64,000 bases of DNA from Mycolicibacterium phocaicum (GCF_010731115.1 NZ_AP022616.1:310001-374000), one strand, 5' to 3'. Counted from the first letter of the stretch, positions 17,436 to 27,241 are shown. Made by a program: numbers and translations. The notes: generated by a model not told the origin, from the sequence alone.

Positions 17436-20133
17436 CGCAACGGACGCCCCGCCCACCACCAAGCCCACATTGATGCTGCTGGACGGCAATTCACTGGCGT
17501 TCCGAGCGTTCTACGCGCTGCCCGCCGAGAACTTCAAGACGCAGGGCGGGCTGACCACCAACGCGGTGTACGGCTTCACCGCCATGCTCATCAATCTGCT
17601 GCGCGATGAGAAGCCGACGCACGTCGCGGCGGCCTTCGACGTGTCCCGCCAGACGTTCCGCAAAGAGAAGTACCCGGAGTACAAGGAGGGGCGGGCCGCC
17701 ACGCCCGACGAGTTCCGGGGCCAGATCGACATCACCAAAGAGGTGCTGGGGGCGCTCGGCATCACGGTGCTGGCCGAAGACGGCTTCGAGGCCGACGACC
17801 TGATCGCCACGCTGGCCACGCAGGCTGAGGCGGAGGATTTCCGGGTGCTGGTCGTCACCGGCGACCGCGACTCGCTGCAGCTCGTCACCGACGACGTGAC
17901 GGTGCTCTACCCGAAGAAGGGCGTCAGCGACCTGCACCGCTTCACCCCCGACGCCGTGGTGGAGAAGTACGGCCTCACCCCGACGCAGTACCCGGACTTC
18001 GCGGCCCTGCGCGGCGACCCGAGCGACAACCTGCCCGGTATCCCCGGTGTGGGGGAGAAGACCGCGTCCAAATGGATCAACCAGTACGGCTCGCTACAGG
18101 CGCTGGTCGACCATGTCGATGAGGTCAAAGGCAAGGTCGGCGACTCGCTGCGGGCCAACCTCTCCAGCGTCATCCTCAACCGTGAGCTGACGGACCTGGT
18201 CAGGAACGTGCCGTTGGCACACACCCCGGAGGCCTTGCGGGTGCAGCCGTGGGACCGCGACCGCATCCACCAGCTGTTCGACGACCTGGAGTTCCGGGTT
18301 CTGCGGGACCGGCTGTTCGACACCCTGTCGCCCGTGGAGCCCGAGGTCGAGCTCGGCTTCGACGTCCGTGGCGGACTGCTCGAGCCGGGCACCCTGGCGG
18401 CCTGGCTCGCCGAGCACAGCAACGGCAGCCGCTTCGGCATGGCCGTCGCGGGCACGCACAAGGCCTTCGACGCCGACGCGACCGCGGTGGCGATCGTGTC
18501 GGCCAGCGGCGAAGGCGTCTACATCGACACCGCGCGGCTGGACGCCGAGGATGAAGCGGCGCTGGCGTCGTGGTTGGCCGATCCGGGCCCGCCGAAGGCG
18601 CTGCACGAGGCGAAGCTGGCGTGGCACGACCTGCTCGGCCGCGGCTGGCCGCTCGCCGGTGTCACTTCCGACACGGCACTGGCGGCGTATCTGGTCCGTC
18701 CGGGGCAGCGCAGCTTCGCCCTCGACGACCTGTCGGTGCGGTACCTGGGCCGCGAGCTACGGGCGGAAACCAAAGAGGAGCAACAGCTTTCGCTGCTCGA
18801 CGACCCCGATGAGGTCGACGACGCCGCGGTCCAGGCGCTGATCGTGCGTGCCGCGGCGGTCGGCGATCTGGCCGACGCGCTCGACGTGGAACTCGCCAAG
18901 ATCGACTCGCTGGCGCTGCTCGGGCAGATGGAGCTTCCGGTACAGCGCGCCCTCGCCGAGATGGAGAACGCCGGCATCGCCGTCGACATCGAACTGCTCG
19001 GCCGGCTGCAGAGCCAGTTCTCCGACCAGATTCGCGACGCCGCCGAGGCGGCCTACGCGGCGATCGGTGAGCAGATCAACCTGGGCTCGCCCAAGCAGCT
19101 GCAGGTGGTGCTGTTCGACAAGCTCGAGATGCCGAAGACCAAGCGCACCAAGACCGGCTACACCACGGATGCCGATGCGCTGCAATCACTTCTGGACAAG
19201 ACGGGCCACCCGTTCCTGCAGCATCTGCTGGCGCATCGTGACGCGACCCGGCTCAAGGTCACCGTCGACGGACTGCTGAACGCGGTCGCGTCCGACGGCC
19301 GCATCCACACCACCTTCAACCAGACCATCGCCGCCACCGGTCGCTTGTCGTCGACCGAGCCGAACCTGCAGAACATCCCGATCCGCACCGAAGCGGGCCG
19401 GCAGATCCGTGAGGCGTTCGTCGTCGGCAAGGGCTTCACCGAGCTCATGACCGCCGACTACAGCCAGATCGAGATGCGCATCATGGCGCACCTGTCGGGC
19501 GATGCAGGCCTCATCGAAGCCTTCAACACCGGCGAGGACCTGCACACCTTCGTCGCGTCGCGGGCCTTCGGCGTGCCGAGCGAAGAGGTGACCGCGGAAC
19601 TGCGCCGCCGGGTCAAGGCCATGTCATACGGCCTGGCCTACGGGTTGTCGGCGTATGGCCTGGCCTCGCAGCTGAAGATCTCGACCGAAGAAGCCAAGCA
19701 GCAGATGGACCAGTACTTCGACCGGTTCGGCGGGGTACGCGACTACCTGCACTCGGTGGTCGAACAGGCCCGCAAGGACGGCTACACCTCGACGGTGCTG
19801 GGGCGCCGGCGCTACCTGCCGGAACTCGACAGCAGCAACCGCAACGTCCGCGAGGCGGCCGAGCGGGCCGCGCTCAACGCGCCCATCCAGGGCAGTGCCG
19901 CCGACATCATCAAGGTCGCGATGACCAACGTCGACCGCGCGATGGAGGACGCCGGGCTGAAGTCACGCATCCTGCTTCAGGTGCACGACGAATTGCTGTT
20001 CGAGGTGGCCGAGGGCGAGCGGGATGCGCTCGAGACCTTGGTGCGTGAGCAGATGGGCAGCGCCTACCCGCTGGACGTGCCGCTCGAGGTGTCGGTCGGA
20101 TACGGCCCGAGTTGGGACGCCGCCGCCCACTAG
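17425..20133 (+). CDS. polA: DNA polymerase I
   Basis: 902 residues, close to Rv1629. 5'-nuclease domain (about 15-310: LMLLDGNSLAFRAFYALP, EADDLIATLATQ, PGIPGVGEKTA), a degenerate 3'-5' exonuclease-like domain (about 320-500, without the usual DxE exo I motif, so no proofreading expected) and a full polymerase domain (about 530-902: TADYSQIEMRIMAHLSGD, RRRVKAMSYGLAYGLS, QVHDELLFEV). Repair and Okazaki-fragment gap filling. GTG 17425 gives the family-type short N-terminus. Confidence 0.97.
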   Translation: MSPTATDAPPTTKPTLMLLDGNSLAFRAFYALPAENFKTQGGLTTNAVYGFTAMLINLLRDEKPTHVAAAFDVSRQTFRKEKYPEYKEGRAATPDEFRGQIDITKEVLGALGITVLAEDGFEADDLIATLATQAEAEDFRVLVVTGDRDSLQLVTDDVTVLYPKKGVSDLHRFTPDAVVEKYGLTPTQYPDFAALRGDPSDNLPGIPGVGEKTASKWINQYGSLQALVDHVDEVKGKVGDSLRANLSSVILNRELTDLVRNVPLAHTPEALRVQPWDRDRIHQLFDDLEFRVLRDRLFDTLSPVEPEVELGFDVRGGLLEPGTLAAWLAEHSNGSRFGMAVAGTHKAFDADATAVAIVSASGEGVYIDTARLDAEDEAALASWLADPGPPKALHEAKLAWHDLLGRGWPLAGVTSDTALAAYLVRPGQRSFALDDLSVRYLGRELRAETKEEQQLSLLDDPDEVDDAAVQALIVRAAAVGDLADALDVELAKIDSLALLGQMELPVQRALAEMENAGIAVDIELLGRLQSQFSDQIRDAAEAAYAAIGEQINLGSPKQLQVVLFDKLEMPKTKRTKTGYTTDADALQSLLDKTGHPFLQHLLAHRDATRLKVTVDGLLNAVASDGRIHTTFNQTIAATGRLSSTEPNLQNIPIRTEAGRQIREAFVVGKGFTELMTADYSQIEMRIMAHLSGDAGLIEAFNTGEDLHTFVASRAFGVPSEEVTAELRRRVKAMSYGLAYGLSAYGLASQLKISTEEAKQQMDQYFDRFGGVRDYLHSVVEQARKDGYTSTVLGRRRYLPELDSSNRNVREAAERAALNAPIQGSAADIIKVAMTNVDRAMEDAGLKSRILLQVHDELLFEVAEGERDALETLVREQMGSAYPLDVPLEVSVGYGPSWDAAAH

Positions 20134-20135
20134 GG

Positions 20136-20768
20136 CTAGGCGTCGGCCGCCAACCCGATCCCGAGCGCAACGAGGATCGCGCCCATGGCGCGTTCGATGC
20201 GCTGACGAACGTGGGTGCGGCTCAAGATGTTCCGCGCCCGGTCGGCCGCCAGGACGACACCGACGCACCACGAGGTGTCGATGACGAGTTGGATGGCGGC
20301 GAGCACCAGCAGCGTCGGCAGCACGGGGCCGCCGGCCGGCAGGAACTGGGGGAGCACCACGATCCCGAAGGCCGCGGCCTTCGGGTTGGCGGCGATCGAC
20401 ACGAGTGCGGCACGGAACGCCGCGCCCGGGGTGCGGCCGCGCAGCGGCATGGTCACGGCCATGTCGGTGGGGTGTTTCGCACTGCGCCAGGCGCTGATGC
20501 CCAGCCAGATCAGGATCGCGGCGCCGACGACGTGCAGCGCCAGCGACAGCCAGTGATTGGCCGCCAGCAGGATTGACAGCCCGCCGCCGCCGGCCAGCGT
20601 CCACCCGCAGACGCCGATCTCATTGCCGACGACGGCCGCCAGACCGGCCTTGCGGCCGTCGCGCACCGAGCGGTGCAGGAACAGTGCCGTCGCCGGTCCG
20701 GGCAGCGCGGCCAGGATCACCGACGCGACCAGGAAGGCCGGCAGGACGTCGAGAAGGTGCGCGAGCAT
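20136..20768 (-). CDS. LysE/RhtB-family amino acid exporter
   Basis: About 210 residues with five or six membrane segments. The LysE pattern FLVASVILAALPGPATALFLHRSVRDGRKAGLAAVVGNEIG holds the family PGP turn and the G-x-x-x-G helix. Probably exports an amino acid or small metabolite. The start is ATG 20768; GTG 20777 overlaps the upstream PrsW stop (GTGA) and is an alternative. Co-transcribed with PrsW and convergent with polA. Confidence 0.82.
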   Translation of the reverse strand: MLAHLLDVLPAFLVASVILAALPGPATALFLHRSVRDGRKAGLAAVVGNEIGVCGWTLAGGGGLSILLAANHWLSLALHVVGAAILIWLGISAWRSAKHPTDMAVTMPLRGRTPGAAFRAALVSIAANPKAAAFGIVVLPQFLPAGGPVLPTLLVLAAIQLVIDTSWCVGVVLAADRARNILSRTHVRQRIERAMGAILVALGIGLAADA

Positions 20769-20773
20769 GCCGG

Positions 20774-21922
20774 TCACACCGCCCGGTAGTTGGTCAGCCA
20801 CTGCAGCACCGGCGCCTGCGCCCGTGTGGCGGTCAGCCAGTAGGCCTCCTCGGCATGCCGCTGATAGGTCCGCTGGTCGGCCAGGCCCCGGTCGATGCGG
20901 TCCCGGACGAATGCCAACTCGACGACTTGCACGGCGAATTCCTTCACCGATTTACCGGCCGGCGCGCCGCCGATCCGCGTCGCCGTCGCGATCGCCGCCT
21001 TGCGGGTCCGCATCGATCCGAGCCACGTCGCCTCGTTGGGGGTGATCAGGCCGGAGGCGATGAGTCCGGGCAGCTTCTCGGCGACCACCCGCTGCTCGCG
21101 GCGGCGCCCCAGCACGCCCGTGACGATGGCGAGGGCGAAGATCGGCACCATCCAGAACAGGTAGACCGCGAAGTAGGCGCCGGCGCCGACGACGGTCGAC
21201 CCGTTCCACAACATGTGCATGACCACCGCGGCGACGTAGCCGAGTCCGATGTAGAGCACCTTGGCGCCGGCGCTGCGATGCTGCAGCGCGAGGTACACGC
21301 CGATGCCGGTCATGCTGGTGAACAGCGGATGCGCGAAGGGGCCCATGATCAGCCGCAGCGCGGCGGTGAGCAGGGAGTGCGCGATGGTCTCGCCCATGGC
21401 GATGTAGAAGATGTTCTCCAGCCACGCGAAGCCCGCGGCGACGAAACCGGCGTAGACGAGGCAGTCCGTCAGCGAATTGAGCTCGTTGCGGCGCCGGCCG
21501 GTCATCATCAGCAGCAGGAACGCGCCCTTGGCGGCCTCTTCGATCACCGGTGCGCCGATGGCCATCGCCGCGAAACCGTCCTTGCCGAGCAGCGGCGTCG
21601 ACATGGTTTCCAGGACCACCGAGATGACGACGCTGATGGAGGAACCCCAGATGAACGCGAAGATCAGCAGCCGCGGTGGCTCGGGCTCCCAGCGGTCGAA
21701 CCACAGGTAGGTCAGCAGCACCACCGCAGTCGCGATGCTGGCCAGCACGAATCCGATGGTCATGCCGATCGGGTTGGTCAGCGTGGTCAGGATCAGGACG
21801 CAGCCGATCAGCACACCCAGGCCGATGATCACGCCGAGGGGCGCGCCGACCTTGCGGATTCGCCGCGGCATGGGCGCCAGATACGGATATGGCGGCGGCA
21901 CGGGCGACGGAGCGGGATACAC
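20774..21922 (-). CDS. PrsW-family intramembrane metalloprotease
   Basis: 382 residues. A Pro-rich cytosolic start (1-25) is followed by about eight membrane segments. Family motifs are intact: PVIEEAAKG (EExxK), GFAWLENIFY, GPFAHPLFTSMTG and VMHMLWNGS, supplying the Glu/His zinc ligands. PrsW in Bacillus cleaves an anti-sigma factor; the substrate here is unknown. The C-terminal 100 residues are a soluble helical extension. It is divergent from rpsA. Confidence 0.88.
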   Translation of the reverse strand: MYPAPSPVPPPYPYLAPMPRRIRKVGAPLGVIIGLGVLIGCVLILTTLTNPIGMTIGFVLASIATAVVLLTYLWFDRWEPEPPRLLIFAFIWGSSISVVISVVLETMSTPLLGKDGFAAMAIGAPVIEEAAKGAFLLLMMTGRRRNELNSLTDCLVYAGFVAAGFAWLENIFYIAMGETIAHSLLTAALRLIMGPFAHPLFTSMTGIGVYLALQHRSAGAKVLYIGLGYVAAVVMHMLWNGSTVVGAGAYFAVYLFWMVPIFALAIVTGVLGRRREQRVVAEKLPGLIASGLITPNEATWLGSMRTRKAAIATATRIGGAPAGKSVKEFAVQVVELAFVRDRIDRGLADQRTYQRHAEEAYWLTATRAQAPVLQWLTNYRAV

Positions 21923-22132
21923 GACACGAAGACTATCGGCGGAACGGCATTCCCCTGCAGTGGAGCAGACCGCGTTTGGCCTGCGTCTACGGGTCTAGTA
22001 CCCTCGACAAGTACCTGTGTCCACATGGGCTACGGGTGCGCGTGAGACGTCAGGCGGCAACGCCTCGACGCATCACGAGAAACACCAACCATTTTGTCCC
22101 TACGATTCAACCTGTCCGGAGCATCCCACCAC

Positions 22133-23572
22133 ATGCCAAGTCCCTCCATCACCTCGCCGCAAGTAGCCATCAACGACATTGGCTCGGCCGAGGACTTTCT
22201 CGCCGCTATCGACAAGACCATCAAGTACTTCAACGATGGCGACATCGTCGAAGGGACCATCGTCAAGGTGGACCGTGACGAGGTCCTGCTCGACATCGGC
22301 TACAAGACCGAAGGTGTCATTCCTTCTCGCGAACTTTCCATCAAGCACGACGTCGACCCCAACGAGGTCGTTTCCGTGGGCGATGAGGTCGAAGCCCTCG
22401 TTCTCACCAAGGAGGACAAGGAAGGCCGCCTGATCCTCTCCAAGAAGCGGGCTCAGTACGAGCGCGCCTGGGGCACCATCGAGGAGCTCAAGGAGAAGGA
22501 CGAGGCCGTCAAGGGCACCGTCATCGAGGTCGTCAAGGGCGGCCTGATCCTCGACATCGGCCTGCGCGGCTTCCTGCCCGCATCGCTCGTCGAGATGCGC
22601 CGTGTCCGCGATCTGCAGCCGTACATCGGCAAGGAGATCGAGGCCAAGATCATCGAGCTCGACAAGAACCGCAACAACGTGGTGCTGTCGCGTCGCGCGT
22701 GGCTCGAGCAGACCCAGTCCGAGGTCCGCAGCGAGTTCCTCAACCAGCTCACCAAGGGCGCCATCCGCAAGGGTGTCGTGTCCTCGATCGTCAACTTCGG
22801 CGCGTTCGTCGACTTGGGCGGCGTAGACGGCCTGGTGCACGTCTCGGAGCTGTCCTGGAAGCACATCGATCACCCGTCCGAGGTGGTTCAGGTGGGCGAC
22901 GAGGTCACCGTCGAGGTGCTGGACGTCGACATGGACCGCGAGCGGGTTTCGCTGTCGCTCAAGGCGACTCAGGAAGACCCGTGGCGCCACTTCGCCCGTA
23001 CCCACGCGATCGGTCAGATCGTCCCGGGCAAGGTCACCAAGCTGGTTCCATTCGGTGCGTTCGTCCGCGTCGAAGAGGGCATCGAGGGCCTGGTGCACAT
23101 CTCGGAGCTGTCCGAGCGCCACGTCGAGGTCCCGGACCAGGTGGTCCAGGTCGGCGACGACGCGATGGTCAAGGTCATCGACATCGACCTCGAGCGTCGC
23201 CGCATCTCGCTGAGCCTCAAGCAGGCCAACGAGGACTACACCGAGGAGTTCGACCCGTCGAAGTACGGCATGGCCGACAGCTACGACGAGCAGGGCAACT
23301 ACATCTTCCCCGAGGGCTTCGACGCCGACAGCAACGAATGGCTGGAAGGCTTCGAGAAGCAGCGTGACGAGTGGGAGGCCCGGTACGCCGAGGCCGAGCG
23401 TCGCCACAAGATGCACACCGCCCAGATGGAGAAGTTCGCCGCGGCCGACGCCGAGGCAGCTGCCCGTCCGGCGACCAGCGGTTCCTCGCGTTCCGAGGAG
23501 TCGACCGGTGGCACCCTGGCCAGCGACGCCCAGCTGGCGGCGCTGCGCGAGAAGCTCGCCGGCAACGCCTAA
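22133..23572 (+). CDS. rpsA: 30S ribosomal protein S1
   Basis: 479 residues with four S1/OB domains (about 35-105, 120-190, 205-275, 290-360) and an acidic, disordered C-terminal tail ending QLAALREKLAGNA, as in mycobacterial S1. ATG 22133 (MPSPSITSPQVAIND) is the conserved start; an upstream in-frame ATG at 22094 is not family-like. Followed by a textbook terminator. Confidence 0.97.
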   Translation: MPSPSITSPQVAINDIGSAEDFLAAIDKTIKYFNDGDIVEGTIVKVDRDEVLLDIGYKTEGVIPSRELSIKHDVDPNEVVSVGDEVEALVLTKEDKEGRLILSKKRAQYERAWGTIEELKEKDEAVKGTVIEVVKGGLILDIGLRGFLPASLVEMRRVRDLQPYIGKEIEAKIIELDKNRNNVVLSRRAWLEQTQSEVRSEFLNQLTKGAIRKGVVSSIVNFGAFVDLGGVDGLVHVSELSWKHIDHPSEVVQVGDEVTVEVLDVDMDRERVSLSLKATQEDPWRHFARTHAIGQIVPGKVTKLVPFGAFVRVEEGIEGLVHISELSERHVEVPDQVVQVGDDAMVKVIDIDLERRRISLSLKQANEDYTEEFDPSKYGMADSYDEQGNYIFPEGFDADSNEWLEGFEKQRDEWEARYAEAERRHKMHTAQMEKFAAADAEAAARPATSGSSRSEESTGGTLASDAQLAALREKLAGNA

Positions 23573-23584
23573 GTAGCAACACAG

Positions 23585-23625
23585 AAGAACTCCCCGGCTC
23601 TCACCGAGCCGGGGAGTTCTTTTTT
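23585..23625 (+). terminator. Intrinsic terminator of rpsA
   Basis: 16-bp perfect stem, AAGAACTCCCCGGCTC (23585-23600) with GAGCCGGGGAGTTCTT (23606-23621), loop TCACC, then a T-run. Confidence 0.95.
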
Positions 23626-23650
23626 GTCGACACGTGCGTGTGTATCTATT

Positions 23651-23665
23651 TGACAATAATTTTCA
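23651..23665 (+). promoter_or_regulatory. Zur (FurB) box
   Basis: TGACAATAATTTTCA is a 7-1-7 palindrome with one mismatch and closely fits the mycobacterial Zur consensus (TGAAAAT-N-ATTTTCA). It lies 21 bases upstream of the start of the AztD-like zinc lipoprotein gene. Expected effect: repression in zinc, expression in zinc starvation. Confidence 0.8.
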
Positions 23666-23686
23666 TCAACGGCTTGGCTGGGCGGC

Positions 23687-24871
23687 GTGCTCAAATTCTT
23701 CGCCGTTCTGCTCCTGACGGCTGTCGTCGCCGGGTGTTCCGGCCCCGCCGAGAACGCCGCTCCGGTGGAACAGTCCGCGCGCACCCCGCGGCTGGCCCTG
23801 AGCTATGACGGCGGGGTGCTGGTGCTCGACGCCAAGACACTCAAACCAGCCGGCGACGTCCCGCTCGAAGGCTTCCTGCGACTGAATTCCGCCGCGGACG
23901 GCCGGCATGTGCTGGTGTCGCAAGCCGGCGGGTTCGCGGTCCTCGATCTCGGCACCTGGACCGACGACCACGGCGACCACGGGCATCACTACACCGCCAC
24001 CCCGCGGTCGACGGGTATGCGATTCAGCGGCGCCGAGCCCGGCCACGCCGTCGCCCATGACGGCAAGCTCACCCTCTTCTTCGACGGCACCGGCGCGGTG
24101 GACATCGTCGACCCGCACGCACTGCTCGCCGGCAAGGCCGAGGTGGCTTCGCATTTCGCGGTTCCCGCCCATCATGGCGTCGCCGTCGCTCGCGGCGACG
24201 GGTCGGTGGTCGTGAGCCGCGGCGACGAGCATGCGCGGACCGGTCTGGAAATCCGCGACGCCGCGGGCAGGCCGATCGCGATCAACGACGACTGTCCCGG
24301 TCTGCACGGCGAGGCCGCGGCCGCCGACGGTGTGCTGACGTTCGGCTGCCAGAACGGCATACTCATCGTCCGCGGCAACACCATTGAGAAGACTGCCAGC
24401 GCGGACCCGTACGGGCGGATCGGCAATCAGGCGGGAAGTGCCGAGTCGCCGGTTGTGCTCGGCGACTACAAGACCGAAGCCGGCGCAAAACTCGAACGCC
24501 CCCAACGGTTTACCTTCACCGACACGCAGACCGGCCGGATCACGGTGGTACCGCTCGATGCCAGCTATAGCTTCCGGTCGCTGGATCGCGGGCCGCGCGG
24601 TGAGGCGGTCATTCTGGGCACCGACGGCGCACTGCACGTATTCGATGCGAAGACCGCCCGGCGTATTGCGCACATCGGCGTCATCGCGCCGTGGCATGAG
24701 CCGGAGGACTGGCACGAGCCGATGCCGAATCTGCATGTACAAGATGGCGTTGCCTACGTCAGCGATCCGCAGATCCGGCGGCTGGTGGCTGTCGACCTGG
24801 CCGGCGGTGCGGCCGTCGCGGAAACCACGTTGGAGCGGGCGGTCATCGAGATGACCGGAGTCCGCGGCTGA
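23687..24871 (+). CDS. AztD-like zinc metallochaperone lipoprotein
   Basis: 394 residues. The signal peptide ends in a lipobox, VAGC with C17, followed by a beta-propeller-like repeat domain (YDGGVLVLDAKTLK ... HVFDAKTARRIAHIG). The His/Asp loop WTDDHGDHGHHY near residues 90-100, DHGHH in particular, is the type of flexible metal-binding loop known in AztD, the zinc chaperone that feeds the AztC binding protein. A Zur box directly upstream supports a zinc role. GTG 23687 start; no clear ribosome site. No aztABC genes are nearby, so any transporter partner is elsewhere. Confidence 0.82.
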   Translation: MLKFFAVLLLTAVVAGCSGPAENAAPVEQSARTPRLALSYDGGVLVLDAKTLKPAGDVPLEGFLRLNSAADGRHVLVSQAGGFAVLDLGTWTDDHGDHGHHYTATPRSTGMRFSGAEPGHAVAHDGKLTLFFDGTGAVDIVDPHALLAGKAEVASHFAVPAHHGVAVARGDGSVVVSRGDEHARTGLEIRDAAGRPIAINDDCPGLHGEAAAADGVLTFGCQNGILIVRGNTIEKTASADPYGRIGNQAGSAESPVVLGDYKTEAGAKLERPQRFTFTDTQTGRITVVPLDASYSFRSLDRGPRGEAVILGTDGALHVFDAKTARRIAHIGVIAPWHEPEDWHEPMPNLHVQDGVAYVSDPQIRRLVAVDLAGGAAVAETTLERAVIEMTGVRG

Positions 24872-24901
24872 GGTGAGCGGGGCACCTGACACACTGAAGC
24901 C

Positions 24902-26080
24902 GTGCTTCGTATCGGACTGAGCGGCGGCATCGGCGCCGGAAAATCCACTGTGTCATCGACCTTTGCAGCCGAAGGCGGCATCGTCGTCGACGGTGACGTG
25001 ATCGCCCGCGAGGTGGTGGAGCCCGGCACCGAGGGGCTGGCCGCCCTGGTGGCGGCCTTCGGCGAGGACATCCTGCTGCCCGACGGTTCGCTCAACCGGC
25101 CGGCGCTGGCCGCGGTGGCGTTCAGCGACGACGAGAAGCGCAAGACCCTCAACGGCATCGTGCACCCGCTGGTCGGCAAACGCCGTGCCGAGCTCATCGA
25201 CGCCGCGCCGGTGGGTTCGGTTGTGGTGGAAGATATTCCGCTGCTCGTCGAGTCGCAGATGGCGCCGCTGTTCCCGTTGGTCGTCATGGTGCACGCCGAC
25301 GAGGACGTGCGGGTCGCGCGGCTGGTCGAGCACCGCGGCTTCTCGGAGGCGGACGCCCGCGCCCGGATCGCGGCGCAGGCGACCGTTGAACAGCGACAGG
25401 CCGTCGCGGACGTCTGGCTGGACAACCACGGCAGCGCCGACGAACTGGCCGCCGCGGCCCGCGAACTGTGGGAGCAGCGCATCGTCCCGTTCGCGCGCAA
25501 TGTGCAGGCCGGCGTGCCGGTCAGTGTGGCGCCGGCCGTCGTGTCGTACGACGAGACGTGGCCCGAGCAGGCCCGCCGCATCGTGGCCCGGCTGAACACC
25601 GCGTGCGGCCACCGGGCGGTGCGGGTCGACCACATCGGGTCGACGGCGGTGCCGGGCCTGGACGCCAAGGACGTCATCGACATCCAGGTGACGGTGAAGT
25701 CGCTCGACGTGGCCGACGAGCTCACCGATCTGCTGCTGGCCGCCGGCTACCCCCGGGTCGCGGACATCACCGAAGACGTGGCCCACACCGACGACAAGAC
25801 GTTGTGGCAGAAGCGCTTTCACGCGTCCGCCGATCCCGGCCGGCCGACCAACGTGCACCTCCGGGTCGACGGCTCGCCGGGTCAGCAGTTCGCCCTGCTG
25901 TTCCCGGTGTGGCTCGCCGCCAACCCCGACGAGCGGGTCGAGTACCTGGCGCTCAAGCACGATGCGATCGCTGCCGCGCCGGCCACCAGCGGCGAGTACG
26001 CCGACGCCAAGGAGCCCTGGCTCGCCGGTGCGTACCGACGGGCCTGGGCCTGGGCGGACGAAACCGGTTGGCGCCCTTAG
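24902..26080 (+). CDS. coaE: Dephospho-CoA kinase fused to GrpB/UPF0157 domain
   Basis: Last step of coenzyme A synthesis: phosphorylates dephospho-CoA. P-loop GGIGAGKST at 8-16 and the DPCK domain to about residue 200. A C-terminal UPF0157/GrpB nucleotidyltransferase-like domain (about 210-375: VDHIGSTAVPGLDAKDVIDIQV) follows, a fusion characteristic of mycobacteria (Rv1631). GTG 24902 start. The 3' end overlaps the convergent exported-protein gene by four bases. Confidence 0.95.
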   Translation: MLRIGLSGGIGAGKSTVSSTFAAEGGIVVDGDVIAREVVEPGTEGLAALVAAFGEDILLPDGSLNRPALAAVAFSDDEKRKTLNGIVHPLVGKRRAELIDAAPVGSVVVEDIPLLVESQMAPLFPLVVMVHADEDVRVARLVEHRGFSEADARARIAAQATVEQRQAVADVWLDNHGSADELAAAARELWEQRIVPFARNVQAGVPVSVAPAVVSYDETWPEQARRIVARLNTACGHRAVRVDHIGSTAVPGLDAKDVIDIQVTVKSLDVADELTDLLLAAGYPRVADITEDVAHTDDKTLWQKRFHASADPGRPTNVHLRVDGSPGQQFALLFPVWLAANPDERVEYLALKHDAIAAAPATSGEYADAKEPWLAGAYRRAWAWADETGWRP

Positions 26081-26679
26081 TGTGCGACCGGAGTCGCGGG
26101 CGCGGCCGGGGTGGCCGGGGTGCCCGGTAGCTCAGCGCTGTACTGCTGGCTGGGATCGAAGTCGGTCACCGAACCGCAGCTGAGCACGCCATAACCGGGG
26201 TCCTGGCGCTGCGGCGTCAGGCGCGGGGCGACGAACTGGTCGGCCTGGGCGACGATCTCGTCGTCGACCAGGATCTCGCAGTGCAGGCTGGCCGAGTACG
26301 GCCATTGGATCGACACCTGCATGCCGGCGTTCGCCGCGTTGTTCAGCACGGCCGAGGCTTCGAACGATTCGCCGGGGAGCAACGAGGGCGTCGCCGAATT
26401 GAGCTGCGTATCGGTGAGGCGGTAGGTGATCAGCGTCCCGCGGGACACCCCGTCGATCCGGGCCCGGTAGGTGACGTTGTGCGGTCCCGCGCTGGGCGGT
26501 GCGCTGTCTCCGGCCGGAACCGCCGGCGGTGCGGGCGGTGCGGGCGGGGCCGGGGGAGCCGGGTCGGCAGCTGCCGTCGTCGCGAGAAACAGGGAGGCGC
26601 TCGTGGCCACTGCGGTGGCGCACGCCAGCGATGCCGCGGCCAGTCGTCCGCGCCCGATCGATGTCATGGTTGTTGACAT
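26077..26679 (-). CDS. Exported protein of unknown function with Pro/Ala-rich linker
   Basis: 200 residues. Sec-type signal peptide (about 1-38, ending ATTAAADP), a PAPPAPPAPPA linker, then a compact domain of about 120 residues (NVTYRARIDGVSRGTLITYRLTDTQL ... LHCEILVDDEIVAQ) with two cysteines likely to pair, and a Pro/Ala tail. The domain layout recalls small mycobacterial exported beta-sandwich proteins; I do not recognise the family firmly. ATG 26679 overlaps the DUF402 stop (TAATG), so it is translationally coupled to that gene. Confidence 0.7.
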   Translation of the reverse strand: MSTTMTSIGRGRLAAASLACATAVATSASLFLATTAAADPAPPAPPAPPAPPAVPAGDSAPPSAGPHNVTYRARIDGVSRGTLITYRLTDTQLNSATPSLLPGESFEASAVLNNAANAGMQVSIQWPYSASLHCEILVDDEIVAQADQFVAPRLTPQRQDPGYGVLSCGSVTDFDPSQQYSAELPGTPATPAAPATPVAH

Positions 26680-27185
26680 TACCCGTCGCGCCAGGTCAGT
26701 GACATACCGAGACTGGCTAGCCAATTGTTCAGCTGGTAATTGTGCTGAGCCAGCCCTTCGATGGCGGCCGTCGCCGTCGTGATGGCGCGTTCACCGTCGT
26801 CGGTGCTCAGGAGGTGGTGCCGCACCGCGTCGAGAAGCTCGTCGACATCCTCCAGCTCGACACTCTTGCCCGACCGGACGACCAGGTCCAGGTAGTGGTC
26901 CTCGGACGTCCAGGCCTGCTCGCCGGCGGTGAACCGGCCGACATCGAGATAGAAGTCCTGGTCGCGTTCATGTCCCGGGTTGAAATGGAAGACGCTGGCC
27001 CGTAGGCCGATCGACGGCAGCAGCCAGGACTCCAGGTAGTGGAACTGCGGGCGGCCGGGGGTGGGACGGGCCATGTACAGGCCCCACGGCTCGAGGCGGT
27101 ACACGTCGACGGCCCGCACGATGCCTTTGGGATCGGTGTTCGTGCGGGCGGCCAGGTCGAACGTCTCGTGCTTGGGTGCGTGGAT
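26679..27185 (-). CDS. DUF402 protein (Rv1632c type); start codon unclear next to IS110
   Basis: DUF402 proteins belong to an RNase E/G-associated or nucleoside-phosphatase-like fold. The body is intact: PKHETFDLAARTNTDPKGIVRAVDVYRLEPWGLYMARPTPGRPQFHYLESWLLP. At the codon where relatives start (x-HAPK), the sequence has ATC (27183-27185) and not ATG/GTG. The frame stays open upstream to ATG 27260, but that part is IS110 sequence beyond about 27225. The next native start is GTG 27119, which would cut about 22 residues. The element has separated this gene from its native divergent promoter. Confidence 0.75.
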   Translation of the reverse strand: MHAPKHETFDLAARTNTDPKGIVRAVDVYRLEPWGLYMARPTPGRPQFHYLESWLLPSIGLRASVFHFNPGHERDQDFYLDVGRFTAGEQAWTSEDHYLDLVVRSGKSVELEDVDELLDAVRHHLLSTDDGERAITTATAAIEGLAQHNYQLNNWLASLGMSLTWRDG

Positions 27186-27241
27186 GGCGCCAGCGTACGC
27201 GCTCGTCCGGCGACCGGCAGCGCCTGATGCTCCTATTGGTG

